Source: Spongiimicrobium salis (lineage in GTDB: Bacteria > Bacteroidota > Bacteroidia > Flavobacteriales > Flavobacteriaceae). Taken from it: DNA of 64,000 nucleotides. Of this stretch, positions 45,997 through 54,657 are shown piece by piece. The translations under genes and the position numbers were made by a program. Each line of letters opens with the position of its first letter. Within the stretch, counting starts at the first letter, position 1. The stretch is taken from contig NZ_JBHEQA010000002.1 of the NCBI RefSeq assembly GCF_043678055.1, forward strand, positions 248,001-312,000, read 5' to 3'. Under the pieces are notes generated by a model. That model made no database searches and was not told where the DNA came from. It worked only from the letters and a program-made list of their open reading frames with translations.

Positions 45997-46254
45997 AAGG
46001 AGCAACCGTGTTAAAATACAGTAACGACTAAAGACAAAAGAAATACTACGATATACTTAATGAGTGTGGCCATAATTGGATATGGTTTTTGGTTGGTTAA
46101 AAGTATTGATTTTCAGTAAGATTTGGCCCGAAAGCCCTTAAAATTTATTGAAAACTTAACAGTTTTGAATAATGATTTTAATTTTTTGTTAAATAAGAAG
46201 AGCGCTTTTTTTCCTTTGCATTTATGCTTAATTTGGCCTTCAAAATATTGGAGC

Positions 46255-46983
46255 ATGAAAAAAATAATTGGATTGGTAATGGTCTTTTTTGCTTGGACCC
46301 AAGTAGGAGCCCAGGAAACATTGACTTTCCCCTCTAAAGATGGATTGTCGGTAACAGCAGATTATTACCAAAAACAAGGGGCAAGTACCTTTATCTTGTT
46401 GTTTCACCAAGCGGGATGGAGTCGAGGTGAATATAAAGAGATTGCTCCTAAGTTAAATGCCATGGGCTATTCGTGTATGGCCGTTGATTTACGCTCAGGA
46501 GGGTCCGTAAACAACGTTGTAAATCGTACAAATCAAAAAGCGGGCAAAGCAAATAAGCCGACAGCATTCGTAGATGCTTATCAAGATATCGATGCAGCAG
46601 TGTCTTATGTGAAAAATACCTACAAACCTAAAAAGATTATTTTATGGGGTAGTTCCTATTCTTCAGCATTGGTCTTAAAATACGCAGGGGACTACCCTGA
46701 GGCAGTGCAGGCTGTTTTGTCATTTTCTCCAGGAGAATATTTTGGAAAGAAAGACTATATCTCCAGTAGCGCTAAAAACATCAAGGTGCCTACCTTCATT
46801 ACTTCCTCAAAAAACGAAGCTGGCAGCTGGAAGAGTATTCACGCAGCCATTGCTACAGATTCAAAAACCAGCTACCTTCCCAAGACTAGAGGGAATCATG
46901 GTGCTAGGGCACTTTGGGCTAAGTTTGATGATCATACAGGCTATTGGGAAGCGGTCAAAAGCTTCCTAAACACGATTCCATAG
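46255..46983 (+). CDS. Secreted alpha/beta hydrolase
   Basis: From ATG 46255 the product is 242 aa with a signal peptide (about 1-18, cleavage after GAQ), then an alpha/beta-hydrolase fold: LFHQAGWSRGEY (about 45-56), nucleophile Ser in WGSSYSSA (about 126-133), His in RGNHGARAL (about 216-224). The substrate is unknown. The 258 bp upstream (45997-46254) hold no ORF or strong hairpin and presumably carry its promoter. Confidence 0.8.
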   Translation: MKKIIGLVMVFFAWTQVGAQETLTFPSKDGLSVTADYYQKQGASTFILLFHQAGWSRGEYKEIAPKLNAMGYSCMAVDLRSGGSVNNVVNRTNQKAGKANKPTAFVDAYQDIDAAVSYVKNTYKPKKIILWGSSYSSALVLKYAGDYPEAVQAVLSFSPGEYFGKKDYISSSAKNIKVPTFITSSKNEAGSWKSIHAAIATDSKTSYLPKTRGNHGARALWAKFDDHTGYWEAVKSFLNTIP

Positions 46984-47109
46984 GTTTCGTATACGTAAAT
47001 GGAAAGTCAGGGTTAGGATGCTTTGATAAATACCCAAACCTGATGTGTTCATAAATATCTATCGTATAATAACTTGGCCTAAGCATTAACGATACCTTTT
47101 GCTATAGTT

Positions 47110-48399
47110 TTAAGCTTTTTGAAGGGATGCGGCAATGGCCTGCACTTCATCCAATACCCGAAGCAGGTTTCCTCCCCATAACTTTCGTATCTCCTCTTCG
47201 GTATACCCTCTTTTCACCAATTCCAAGGTAACATTATAGGTTTCTGAGGCATCGGACCAACCACGTATTCCGCCCCCACCATCGAAGTCGGAACTAATGC
47301 CTACATGATTGATTCCAATTTGTTTTACCATATAATCAATATGATCCACAAGATCAGATACGTTTACTGCTTCTGGAGCATCCTTTTTGGTTTTTGCAAC
47401 CTCTTCCCCAATGGTTCGGATTTGGAAGGCATTTTCCCGAAATCTTTTTATTTGTGCATCAGTAAGGCTCGCAAATTCTGAGCGGTCATACCACTCCAAT
47501 TGTAAGGAATCTGCTACTTTTTTGAAGATATTTCTCATATAAGCAGCTCTTGCTTCATGTTTTTCTGTATTCAAATAGGAGCTAAAAGCTACGGTTTGTA
47601 CAACCCCGCCATTCTCTTTGAGCCATAATAATTGTTCGTCATCCAGATTTCTACTATGGTCACATAGGGCTCTAGCTGAGGAATGCGAAGCTATTATTGG
47701 AGCTTTGGATATGGCAATCATTTGGCGCATTGCCTCTTTTGAGGGATGGGAAACATCGATCATCATTCCCAGTCTATTCATTTCACTAACAGCCTTTTGT
47801 CCTAGTTCACTTAAACCATTGTGTAACCAAATGCTATCTCTTTCCCCCGTATTGGAATCACAAAATTGACTATGTCCATTATGGGATAAGGAAATATAAC
47901 GAGCTCCCATTTCATGATATTTTTGGAAATTCTCAAGGTCTTCGCCCATGGGATATGCATTTTCAACGCCGATCATGGCTACCTTTTTACCTGCGGCATC
48001 TATTCTTCTAACATCATCGGATGTTAAGGCCAATTCAATTTTATCAGGAGCAAATTCCTTGCAGAGCCGATGTATTGCATTAAACTTATCCATTGCATTG
48101 GCAGCCGCATTGGTATAACCCTCAGCGTTTAACGAATCTTGACCGGTATAAACAATCAACCAGGAAACATCTAAACCACCTGCTTCCATTTTTGGTAAAT
48201 TGACTTGGGTGTTAAGATCTTGGGTGTAATTGGTAAGCGGGGTAAAATTTTTGGTATTGATATCATCATGAGTGTCGATAGTAATGACAGATTGGTGAAT
48301 TCTTGTCGCTTTTTCTTCTAGGCTTTCTTCCTTCTTTTTTTCTGAATTCCCACAACAGACTAAAAGAGATAACCCAAGGAATAGCAATGCATGTTTCAT
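47110..48399 (-). CDS. M19 family (renal dipeptidase-like) lipoprotein
   Basis: The 429-aa product has a lipoprotein-type signal (LLFLGLSLLVCCG, Cys near 15-16) and an M19 dipeptidase domain. Visible are the HxD metal pair in TIDTHDDINTKNF (about 41-53), ENAYPMG (Glu near 146), SLSHNGHSQFCDS (about 172-184), DVSHPS (about 215-220), SHSSAR (about 235-240) and SSDFDGGGGI (about 368-377). It would cleave dipeptides in the periplasm or at the outer membrane. Confidence 0.92.
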   Translation of the reverse strand: MKHALLFLGLSLLVCCGNSEKKKEESLEEKATRIHQSVITIDTHDDINTKNFTPLTNYTQDLNTQVNLPKMEAGGLDVSWLIVYTGQDSLNAEGYTNAAANAMDKFNAIHRLCKEFAPDKIELALTSDDVRRIDAAGKKVAMIGVENAYPMGEDLENFQKYHEMGARYISLSHNGHSQFCDSNTGERDSIWLHNGLSELGQKAVSEMNRLGMMIDVSHPSKEAMRQMIAISKAPIIASHSSARALCDHSRNLDDEQLLWLKENGGVVQTVAFSSYLNTEKHEARAAYMRNIFKKVADSLQLEWYDRSEFASLTDAQIKRFRENAFQIRTIGEEVAKTKKDAPEAVNVSDLVDHIDYMVKQIGINHVGISSDFDGGGGIRGWSDASETYNVTLELVKRGYTEEEIRKLWGGNLLRVLDEVQAIAASLQKA

Positions 48400-48585
48400 A
48401 ATTGTAAGATTTTATACCTACAAATAAAACGATTTGACAACAGAAAATGAAGCTTAGGTAACATTTAATTGGTTATGGCCCATGAATTAAGGAGTTTTAA
48501 ACAAATAATAGTCAGTACGTTCATTAAAAAACCAAATCAAAAGTAATCACAGTACATATTTTAACCCCCAAAATTAGCTGTTCCA

Positions 48586-50382
48586 TTGAAACCTAAAGAC
48601 CTACTACAACACGTATCCGAACTAGAAAAAACACTGGATAGTTTTTCCTTCGAAAAACTCAATTCAGAAGAAGCGGCACAACTCAAAAAATCCTTTGACT
48701 TGTTCAAAAACATGCTACAAGCAAAGATTCCGGCTAAAGCATACGCTTCATCCGCGCCTGTTCATTTGGATTTTGATGAAACTCATGCTCCCCTGGCCGC
48801 GGAAACCGAAAATATAGCAGTAAAAACCAATGGAAATTCAGAGGAAAGCATGCTCATAGCTAAGGTTAGTCACGAAATAAGAACTCCGCTCAATGGAATT
48901 ATCGGCTTTACCGATCTGTTGAAAGAAAGCAACCTTAGTCAGGAGCAATTGGAACATGTGAACACCATACAATCAGCTTCCAATAGCCTTATGGATATCA
49001 TTAACGAGCTTTTGGAATACTCAAAACTATCTGCTGGTATTGAGCATTTTGAGTCCATTAATTTCAACTTTTACAGCATTATCAGGGACGTAATGTATTT
49101 ATGCAATACGCTTATAGTAGACAAGGAAGTGAAGCTGGAAATAGACATGGATACTAGGATTCCCGAAGTATTGATTGGAGATCCTTCCAAGCTGTCCCAA
49201 GTACTGCTAAATTTGATCGGAAACGCTATAAAGTTTGTAGAAACAGGAGGAATATGCCTAAAGATCAGCTTAAAAAAGGAAAATAAGGACCAACTGTGGT
49301 TGGCCTTTGATATTACGGATACTGGAATCGGAATTTCTGAAGATAACTTAAAGCACATTTTTGATTCTTTCCGACAGGCAGAACGCAATACTTATGTCAA
49401 GTATGGAGGTTCCGGACTTGGATTGAGTATCGTAAAACAAATTATTGAAAACCTTAACGGAGATATCAAGGTTTCCAGTAGCCTTGGAATAGGAACTACA
49501 TTTAAGTTTACACTCCCCTATAAAAAAGGAGTTATGGCCGAAATGGCTACGGAAACGCCGGATGAAACCTTTATTGAAAACGAAAAAACGGCACTTAAGG
49601 GGATGAAAATTTTGGTTTTTGAAGACAATACCCTGAATCAGAAACTAATAGAACAACGCCTTAAGATATGGGGCTGCGAAACTTTCATTACAGATAACGC
49701 CCTCTATGGCTTAAGCATTTTGGAGAAGAATAAAATAGACCTTGTGCTTATGGATCTGCGTATGCCCAAGATGAATGGTTATGAAGTGACGGAACGCATA
49801 AGAAATAGTAAAAATCGCTTTGTAAAGCAAATACCAGTAATTGCGCTTACTGCCGATTTCACCATCAAGGATAAAGACCAATGCCTGGCCAACGGAATCA
49901 ATGACTATATCCTAAAACCATATAGTCCCAATGAATTATTAAGAAAGATTATTGAAAATAAGAATAAAACCAACATGGATACACTACACGTAATTGAATC
50001 AACAGGAATAAATGCAAACGAAGTAAACCCTAAAGTAGATTTAGCACCAGTGCTGGAGGAATGTATGGGAGAACTGGATCTATTGGATGAACTCGTAAGA
50101 CTCTATAAACAGAATGCTCTTGAATTTATGGGTAAAGTCAAGATTCACTTGAAGGGGCAGGATATGGAGCAATTGGAATTTGCAACCCATAAGATAAAAT
50201 CTGGTTTGGCCATGATGCATACACATAGTTTATATGATATAGCGGCGCAAATGCATAAAATATGTAAGACCAATAAAGATAGCAAGCATTTGGAGTTTTT
50301 ATACGATTGCTTCCTGGAAGAATATGAAAAAGTAGAAAAAGCAATAGACCAAGGCGTGGCTGATTTGAGGCAAGGGAAATAA
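48586..50382 (+). CDS. Cytosolic hybrid histidine kinase (HisKA-HATPase-REC-Hpt)
   Basis: The 598-aa product lacks membrane helices and PAS domains. It has an N-terminal helical region (1-85), HisKA with SHEIRTPLNGIIGFTDLL (phospho-His near 93), HATPase_c (NLIGNAIKF, DTGIGIS, GGSGLGLSIV), receiver (LVFEDN at about 343, Asp in DLVLMDLRMPKMNG near 393) and Hpt (phospho-His in FATHKIKSGLAMMHTH near 534). TTG at 48586 is taken as start; the next in-frame ATG is about 43 codons in. It heads an operon with a lone receiver and polysaccharide-type genes, giving all parts of a phosphorelay. Confidence 0.88.
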   Translation: MKPKDLLQHVSELEKTLDSFSFEKLNSEEAAQLKKSFDLFKNMLQAKIPAKAYASSAPVHLDFDETHAPLAAETENIAVKTNGNSEESMLIAKVSHEIRTPLNGIIGFTDLLKESNLSQEQLEHVNTIQSASNSLMDIINELLEYSKLSAGIEHFESINFNFYSIIRDVMYLCNTLIVDKEVKLEIDMDTRIPEVLIGDPSKLSQVLLNLIGNAIKFVETGGICLKISLKKENKDQLWLAFDITDTGIGISEDNLKHIFDSFRQAERNTYVKYGGSGLGLSIVKQIIENLNGDIKVSSSLGIGTTFKFTLPYKKGVMAEMATETPDETFIENEKTALKGMKILVFEDNTLNQKLIEQRLKIWGCETFITDNALYGLSILEKNKIDLVLMDLRMPKMNGYEVTERIRNSKNRFVKQIPVIALTADFTIKDKDQCLANGINDYILKPYSPNELLRKIIENKNKTNMDTLHVIESTGINANEVNPKVDLAPVLEECMGELDLLDELVRLYKQNALEFMGKVKIHLKGQDMEQLEFATHKIKSGLAMMHTHSLYDIAAQMHKICKTNKDSKHLEFLYDCFLEEYEKVEKAIDQGVADLRQGK

Positions 50383-50386
50383 ATAG

Positions 50387-50758
50387 ATGGAGAAGAAAAA
50401 ACTTTTACTGGCAGAAGATGATGAATTATTAGCTTCCTTATTAAACTATCGTTTGGTCAAAGGAGGGTATGATGTTAGCCTTTCCGTGAATGGAAAGGAA
50501 GTAAAAGAGTATTTAAATGTTCACACGCCAGATATTATTGTAAGCGATATCATGATGCCGTATTTTTCTGGTATTGAGCTTATTGACTTCGTAAGGAATG
50601 AGTTGCAATCAAATATACCTATCATAATAATATCGTCTGCGGGGAACGAAGAAAATGTATTGAGTGCCTTTGAATTGGGAGCGAGTGACTTTATATCAAA
50701 ACCGGTAAGTCCCTCAGAACTCTTGGTACGGGTAGCACGGGAATTGAGCAAACGATAA
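50387..50758 (+). CDS. Stand-alone receiver domain protein
   Basis: The 123-aa product is a single receiver: LLAEDDE (6-12), phospho-acceptor Asp in DIIVSDIMMPYFSG (near 51), Lys in FISKPVSPSE (near 101). It has no output domain, so its effect must be by protein contact. It is probably the final acceptor from the Hpt domain of the preceding kinase (4 bp upstream). Confidence 0.9.
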   Translation: MEKKKLLLAEDDELLASLLNYRLVKGGYDVSLSVNGKEVKEYLNVHTPDIIVSDIMMPYFSGIELIDFVRNELQSNIPIIIISSAGNEENVLSAFELGASDFISKPVSPSELLVRVARELSKR

Positions 50759-50761
50759 TTT

Positions 50762-53224
50762 TTGAAAATAGCACATAGCACATACTATAATTATTTATGG
50801 ATTACGGCCCCAAAAATAGATACCGATATTTTATGGGCCATTACCCTTATTTCTACTGTTTTAGGGATTTTGTGCTTTATGATCATCTTTTTTTTTAGGA
50901 ATAAATTATCTGCAAAATCAAAAAAGACCGCGACTCGAAAAACTGAATTAGCACCAATTGTAAGTGAATTTCTCTTTTATGAAGAAGATGCTTCCAAAGA
51001 GGAAAAGAGCAATTATGTGCAATTGAAGATTCAAATCAGGGAGTCCTTAAAAGACAATTTTAATAGGGAAGTGCTTTCCGAAGTTCTCCTGGATTTACAG
51101 AAGGATGTTTCTGGAGATACCAGAAAACGACTGTATAAGCTTTACAAGGATTTGGGATTGCACCTAGACGCGTTCCAGAAATTAAAGAGCTGGCGCTGGG
51201 AGGTTGTTTCCAGTGGTATTTTGGAACTCACCCAAATGAAAGTGGAGGAGTCCTATACGTTCATTACCAAGTTTGTCAATGATAAACGCAGTGTAATACG
51301 CAAGCAGGCAGAAATTGCTACGGTAACCTTAAAACATGAAGGCATAAATTACTTTTTAGATACCACCAAGTATACTATTTCCGAGTGGCAGCAATTAAAA
51401 CTATTGGATGTACTTCGCAATCAGGAAGATTTTCAAGCCCCTAAATTTAAAGTATGGCTGACCTCTAAAAACAAGGATGTGGTGTTGTTTGCGCTGCGAC
51501 TGATAAAGTATTATAATCAAAGCGATGCCAATGCCTCTATTATACACCTTGTACGTCATAAAAACAATGAGATAAAGGCAGAAGCCATTCACTGCATCAA
51601 GGAATTTTGCGTTTTTGAAGCCTTGGACACCCTAAAGCAAGTGTTTAAAAAGTGCAATGCCGATATTAAACTCTTAATTCTTGATGCCATTGCCGAATTG
51701 GGAGACCATGATCAAATTCCTTTTTTGAAAGCGGTAGAGCAAAAAGAATCAAACTTCTTAGTAAAAAGTAAAGCCCTAAATGCCATAAATACGATTTCCC
51801 CCGAATCTGTTATGCCTACGGATAATATTGAAGAAATAATACCAACCCCAATGGATAACAACGAGATGCCAAACACCAAAGAGGAACAGCATATGGAAAT
51901 CTTTGAAAAAGAAGAACAAGGCCCAATAAAAGAAACTATGGATGATATCATTGATGAGTTTCAAGCCTGGCCACCACCTGCGGAAGATGGGAACGATACC
52001 ATAAATATTGATTTTTTACCCATTGTTTCGGAAGAAATTTTACAGCCTGCCCAAGAACATGGGGAAGAGCCTATCAAATATGCCAATGAAGAGGATAATA
52101 AAGAGACCCTGAAGGAAGCCCTGTTGGAAGACAGCACCTTAGATGCATCCTTGGTAGATTTTCTTCAAGCCATTGTAGAAGAGCCTCAAGGTCTTTTTGC
52201 CGAAAAGACTGCAATCACAACGGGGGAAGACATAGAAGGAGAGCTATCACAAGATACTACTGCCATGGCTTCAGAAGAATTGGAAGAGTTGCTGCCCTTT
52301 GAAATTGAAAAAGTCAAGGAATTGGAAGAAAGCGGAAATATCACTGAAAAAATAGAAGAGGAGGAGAACGATGAGAAGGAAACCTTAAAGGCGCAAAAAG
52401 AAATGCCCAAAAGCGTTTTTGATCATGACTATTTTAATCAGGATGAATATAATAAGACCTTATTGTTAGACACTATTGAGCAATTCGGTGATCAACGTGA
52501 AGTACCGCTTTTGATTTCCATTGTGGAAAAAGAGACTAATGGTAGCATAAAAAACAATGCATTTGAAATCTTGAACAAGATTTCGGACAAAAAGTACTGG
52601 TTGACCCAAGATCGATCTGGGGTTGTGGAGAACTCAGAGTGCAGGGAAGAAAGTGTCTTTAGGAAACTATTCTGGGTGAGTGATGAAGAATCACAGTTAT
52701 TACTTCTTGATGAGATGTTGACTGTTGGAGATCATAAGGAAATCTGCTTTTTGGAAACCTTATCCAATTGCCCCAATGATTGTATTCGTAAAAAAGCCCA
52801 AACGGTGGCAATAGCCCTTAAAACACGAATAGAAGCTACGGAAACTGTAGAAGAAACAAGCTTGAATATAAATAAGGCTGAAAGCAATTTTTTAGAAGCC
52901 CTATTGGAGGAGAAAATTCCTGATTTGGATGATGAAAAGTTAGCGGAAACCTCCGATATGAAAATAAATGAAGAAGAAACTACCTCTAGTTCCTTTGACA
53001 AATATAAAGGGGTTATGCCACTGGAATTCTGTTTTTTATTGGATGAACTAGAAATACGACCGTCAAAAACTCTGGACTTGTTTGATACGGAAATCGATTT
53101 CGAGAACGCAGTGCCTCAGCTACAGCAAGATACACCAAATACTGGCCCTACGACTGATAGGGATGAGGAAGATAGCTTCTTAAAACAGTTATTATCTTCA
53201 CCTTCTAAGAGAAAGAACGACTGA
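50762..53224 (+). CDS. Large HEAT-repeat membrane protein
   Basis: The 820-aa product has one N-terminal membrane helix (about 21-45). HEAT/armadillo-like helical repeats follow at about 70-345 (for example RSVIRKQAEIATVTLKHEG, NNEIKAEAIHCIKEF, DAIAELGDHDQIPFLKAV). A long acidic low-complexity linker (about 350-545, rich in Glu) comes next, then a second HEAT block (about 560-690, TIEQFGDQREVPLLISIVE) and another acidic tail. TTG at 50762 is the start, 3 bp after the receiver gene. It looks like a cytoplasmic scaffold tethered to the membrane, perhaps joining the receiver to the synthase. Confidence 0.82.
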   Translation: MKIAHSTYYNYLWITAPKIDTDILWAITLISTVLGILCFMIIFFFRNKLSAKSKKTATRKTELAPIVSEFLFYEEDASKEEKSNYVQLKIQIRESLKDNFNREVLSEVLLDLQKDVSGDTRKRLYKLYKDLGLHLDAFQKLKSWRWEVVSSGILELTQMKVEESYTFITKFVNDKRSVIRKQAEIATVTLKHEGINYFLDTTKYTISEWQQLKLLDVLRNQEDFQAPKFKVWLTSKNKDVVLFALRLIKYYNQSDANASIIHLVRHKNNEIKAEAIHCIKEFCVFEALDTLKQVFKKCNADIKLLILDAIAELGDHDQIPFLKAVEQKESNFLVKSKALNAINTISPESVMPTDNIEEIIPTPMDNNEMPNTKEEQHMEIFEKEEQGPIKETMDDIIDEFQAWPPPAEDGNDTINIDFLPIVSEEILQPAQEHGEEPIKYANEEDNKETLKEALLEDSTLDASLVDFLQAIVEEPQGLFAEKTAITTGEDIEGELSQDTTAMASEELEELLPFEIEKVKELEESGNITEKIEEEENDEKETLKAQKEMPKSVFDHDYFNQDEYNKTLLLDTIEQFGDQREVPLLISIVEKETNGSIKNNAFEILNKISDKKYWLTQDRSGVVENSECREESVFRKLFWVSDEESQLLLLDEMLTVGDHKEICFLETLSNCPNDCIRKKAQTVAIALKTRIEATETVEETSLNINKAESNFLEALLEEKIPDLDDEKLAETSDMKINEEETTSSSFDKYKGVMPLEFCFLLDELEIRPSKTLDLFDTEIDFENAVPQLQQDTPNTGPTTDRDEEDSFLKQLLSSPSKRKND

Positions 53225-53225
53225 A

Positions 53226-54653
53226 GTGGATAACGGCATACTAAATATCATTCTGGAGTATATAAACATTGTTTTTTTGATGTTTACCATAGTCCTGTTC
53301 ACCATGTTTGCCATTATGGGATATCTCTCTACCAGAAATTCCATTCATTATAAAAATAAAAACAGTTTTGGAGATCTTTCCAAAGTAATGGCCTCTCCTT
53401 TAGCTCCGAGTATTACCATTATTGCACCAGCCTATAACGAAGGGATGACCATAGTGGAGAACATTAGGTCCTTATTGTCCTTACAGTACGTGAATTACGA
53501 AGTCATGGTGGTGAACGATGGGAGTAAGGACGATACCTTAGAGAAGATGATCAAGGCCTATGACCTTATAAAAATAGATCGCAAGATAGATCCGGAATGG
53601 AAATCCAAACCCATCCGGGGAATTTATAAATCCAAACATCGATCTTTTTCCAAATTAACGGTTATTGATAAGGAAAATGGAGGAAAGTCCGATGCACTGA
53701 ATACTGGGATTCAACTTTCTGAAAATAAATATGTAGGCTGTATCGATGTAGACTGCCTGTTATTGCCCGATGCACTATTGCATGTAGTAAAGTCCTTTTA
53801 TCAACGAACACAAAAGAAAGTAATTGCTGTAGGAGGGGTAATCCGTGTGGCCAATTCTTGCAAAATTGCAGGAGGAATGTTAGAGGAAATACGCTTGCCC
53901 GAAAATTGGCTGGCCAAGTTTCAATTATTGGAATATACCCGTTCCTTTATTCTCGGAAGAATGGCTTGGGGAAGAATCGATAGTCTTTTGATCATCTCTG
54001 GCGCTTTTGGTTTCTTTGACCGGGAAATTGCCTTGGCAGTAGGGGGATATGATACCAATACCGTTGGAGAAGATATGGAAATTGTCTTCAAAATGAGACG
54101 GTATATGCACGATAGAAAGGAACCCTATACCGTTGAGTATATTCCAGATCCCTTATGCTGGACCGAAGTACCTGAAAGTGTAAAGATACTGGTGAATCAA
54201 AGAGACCGCTGGTCCCGCGGAAATCTGGAAACATTACAAAAACATCGGGATATGTTTTTCAATCCCAAATACGGAAGATTGGGTATGATCAGTTATCCCT
54301 ATTGGTTCTTTTATGAATGGTTGGCTCCGATCTTGGAGTTTTTTGGGTTTTTTGCAACACTTCTTTTCTATTATATAGGAATTTTGAACTTGAGCTTTTT
54401 TATTGCGATAACGGCTACCGTATATACCTTTTCGATCATGTTCTCTTTCTATGCCATCCTATGGGATGTGTATTCCTATAACCAATATACCAAGACCAAG
54501 GATATTTTAATCCTAGTATTGTGTGCTATTGTAGAACCTGTTGTTTTTCACCCCATTATTGTCTATTCGGCCATACGTGGAAACTATAAGAAGTTGTTTA
54601 AAATAAAGTCGGGATGGGGAACCATAACGCGTAAAGGATTTAGTAAAGCCTAA
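53226..54653 (+). CDS. Processive GT2 glycosyltransferase (HasA/PgaC/BcsA type)
   Basis: The 475-aa product has an N-terminal membrane helix (about 9-31), a GT2 domain and three to four C-terminal helices (about 360-450). Catalytic motifs are complete: APAYNEG (about 62-68), VNDGSKDDT (about 94-102), IDVDCLLLPDA (DxD, about 173-183), GEDMEIVFKMRR (about 279-290) and QRDRWSRGN (QxxRW, about 325-333). This set marks processive synthases that extrude polysaccharide through the inner membrane. It uses a GTG start 1 bp after the HEAT gene stop. Confidence 0.92.
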   Translation: MDNGILNIILEYINIVFLMFTIVLFTMFAIMGYLSTRNSIHYKNKNSFGDLSKVMASPLAPSITIIAPAYNEGMTIVENIRSLLSLQYVNYEVMVVNDGSKDDTLEKMIKAYDLIKIDRKIDPEWKSKPIRGIYKSKHRSFSKLTVIDKENGGKSDALNTGIQLSENKYVGCIDVDCLLLPDALLHVVKSFYQRTQKKVIAVGGVIRVANSCKIAGGMLEEIRLPENWLAKFQLLEYTRSFILGRMAWGRIDSLLIISGAFGFFDREIALAVGGYDTNTVGEDMEIVFKMRRYMHDRKEPYTVEYIPDPLCWTEVPESVKILVNQRDRWSRGNLETLQKHRDMFFNPKYGRLGMISYPYWFFYEWLAPILEFFGFFATLLFYYIGILNLSFFIAITATVYTFSIMFSFYAILWDVYSYNQYTKTKDILILVLCAIVEPVVFHPIIVYSAIRGNYKKLFKIKSGWGTITRKGFSKA

Positions 54654-54657
54654 TTGG

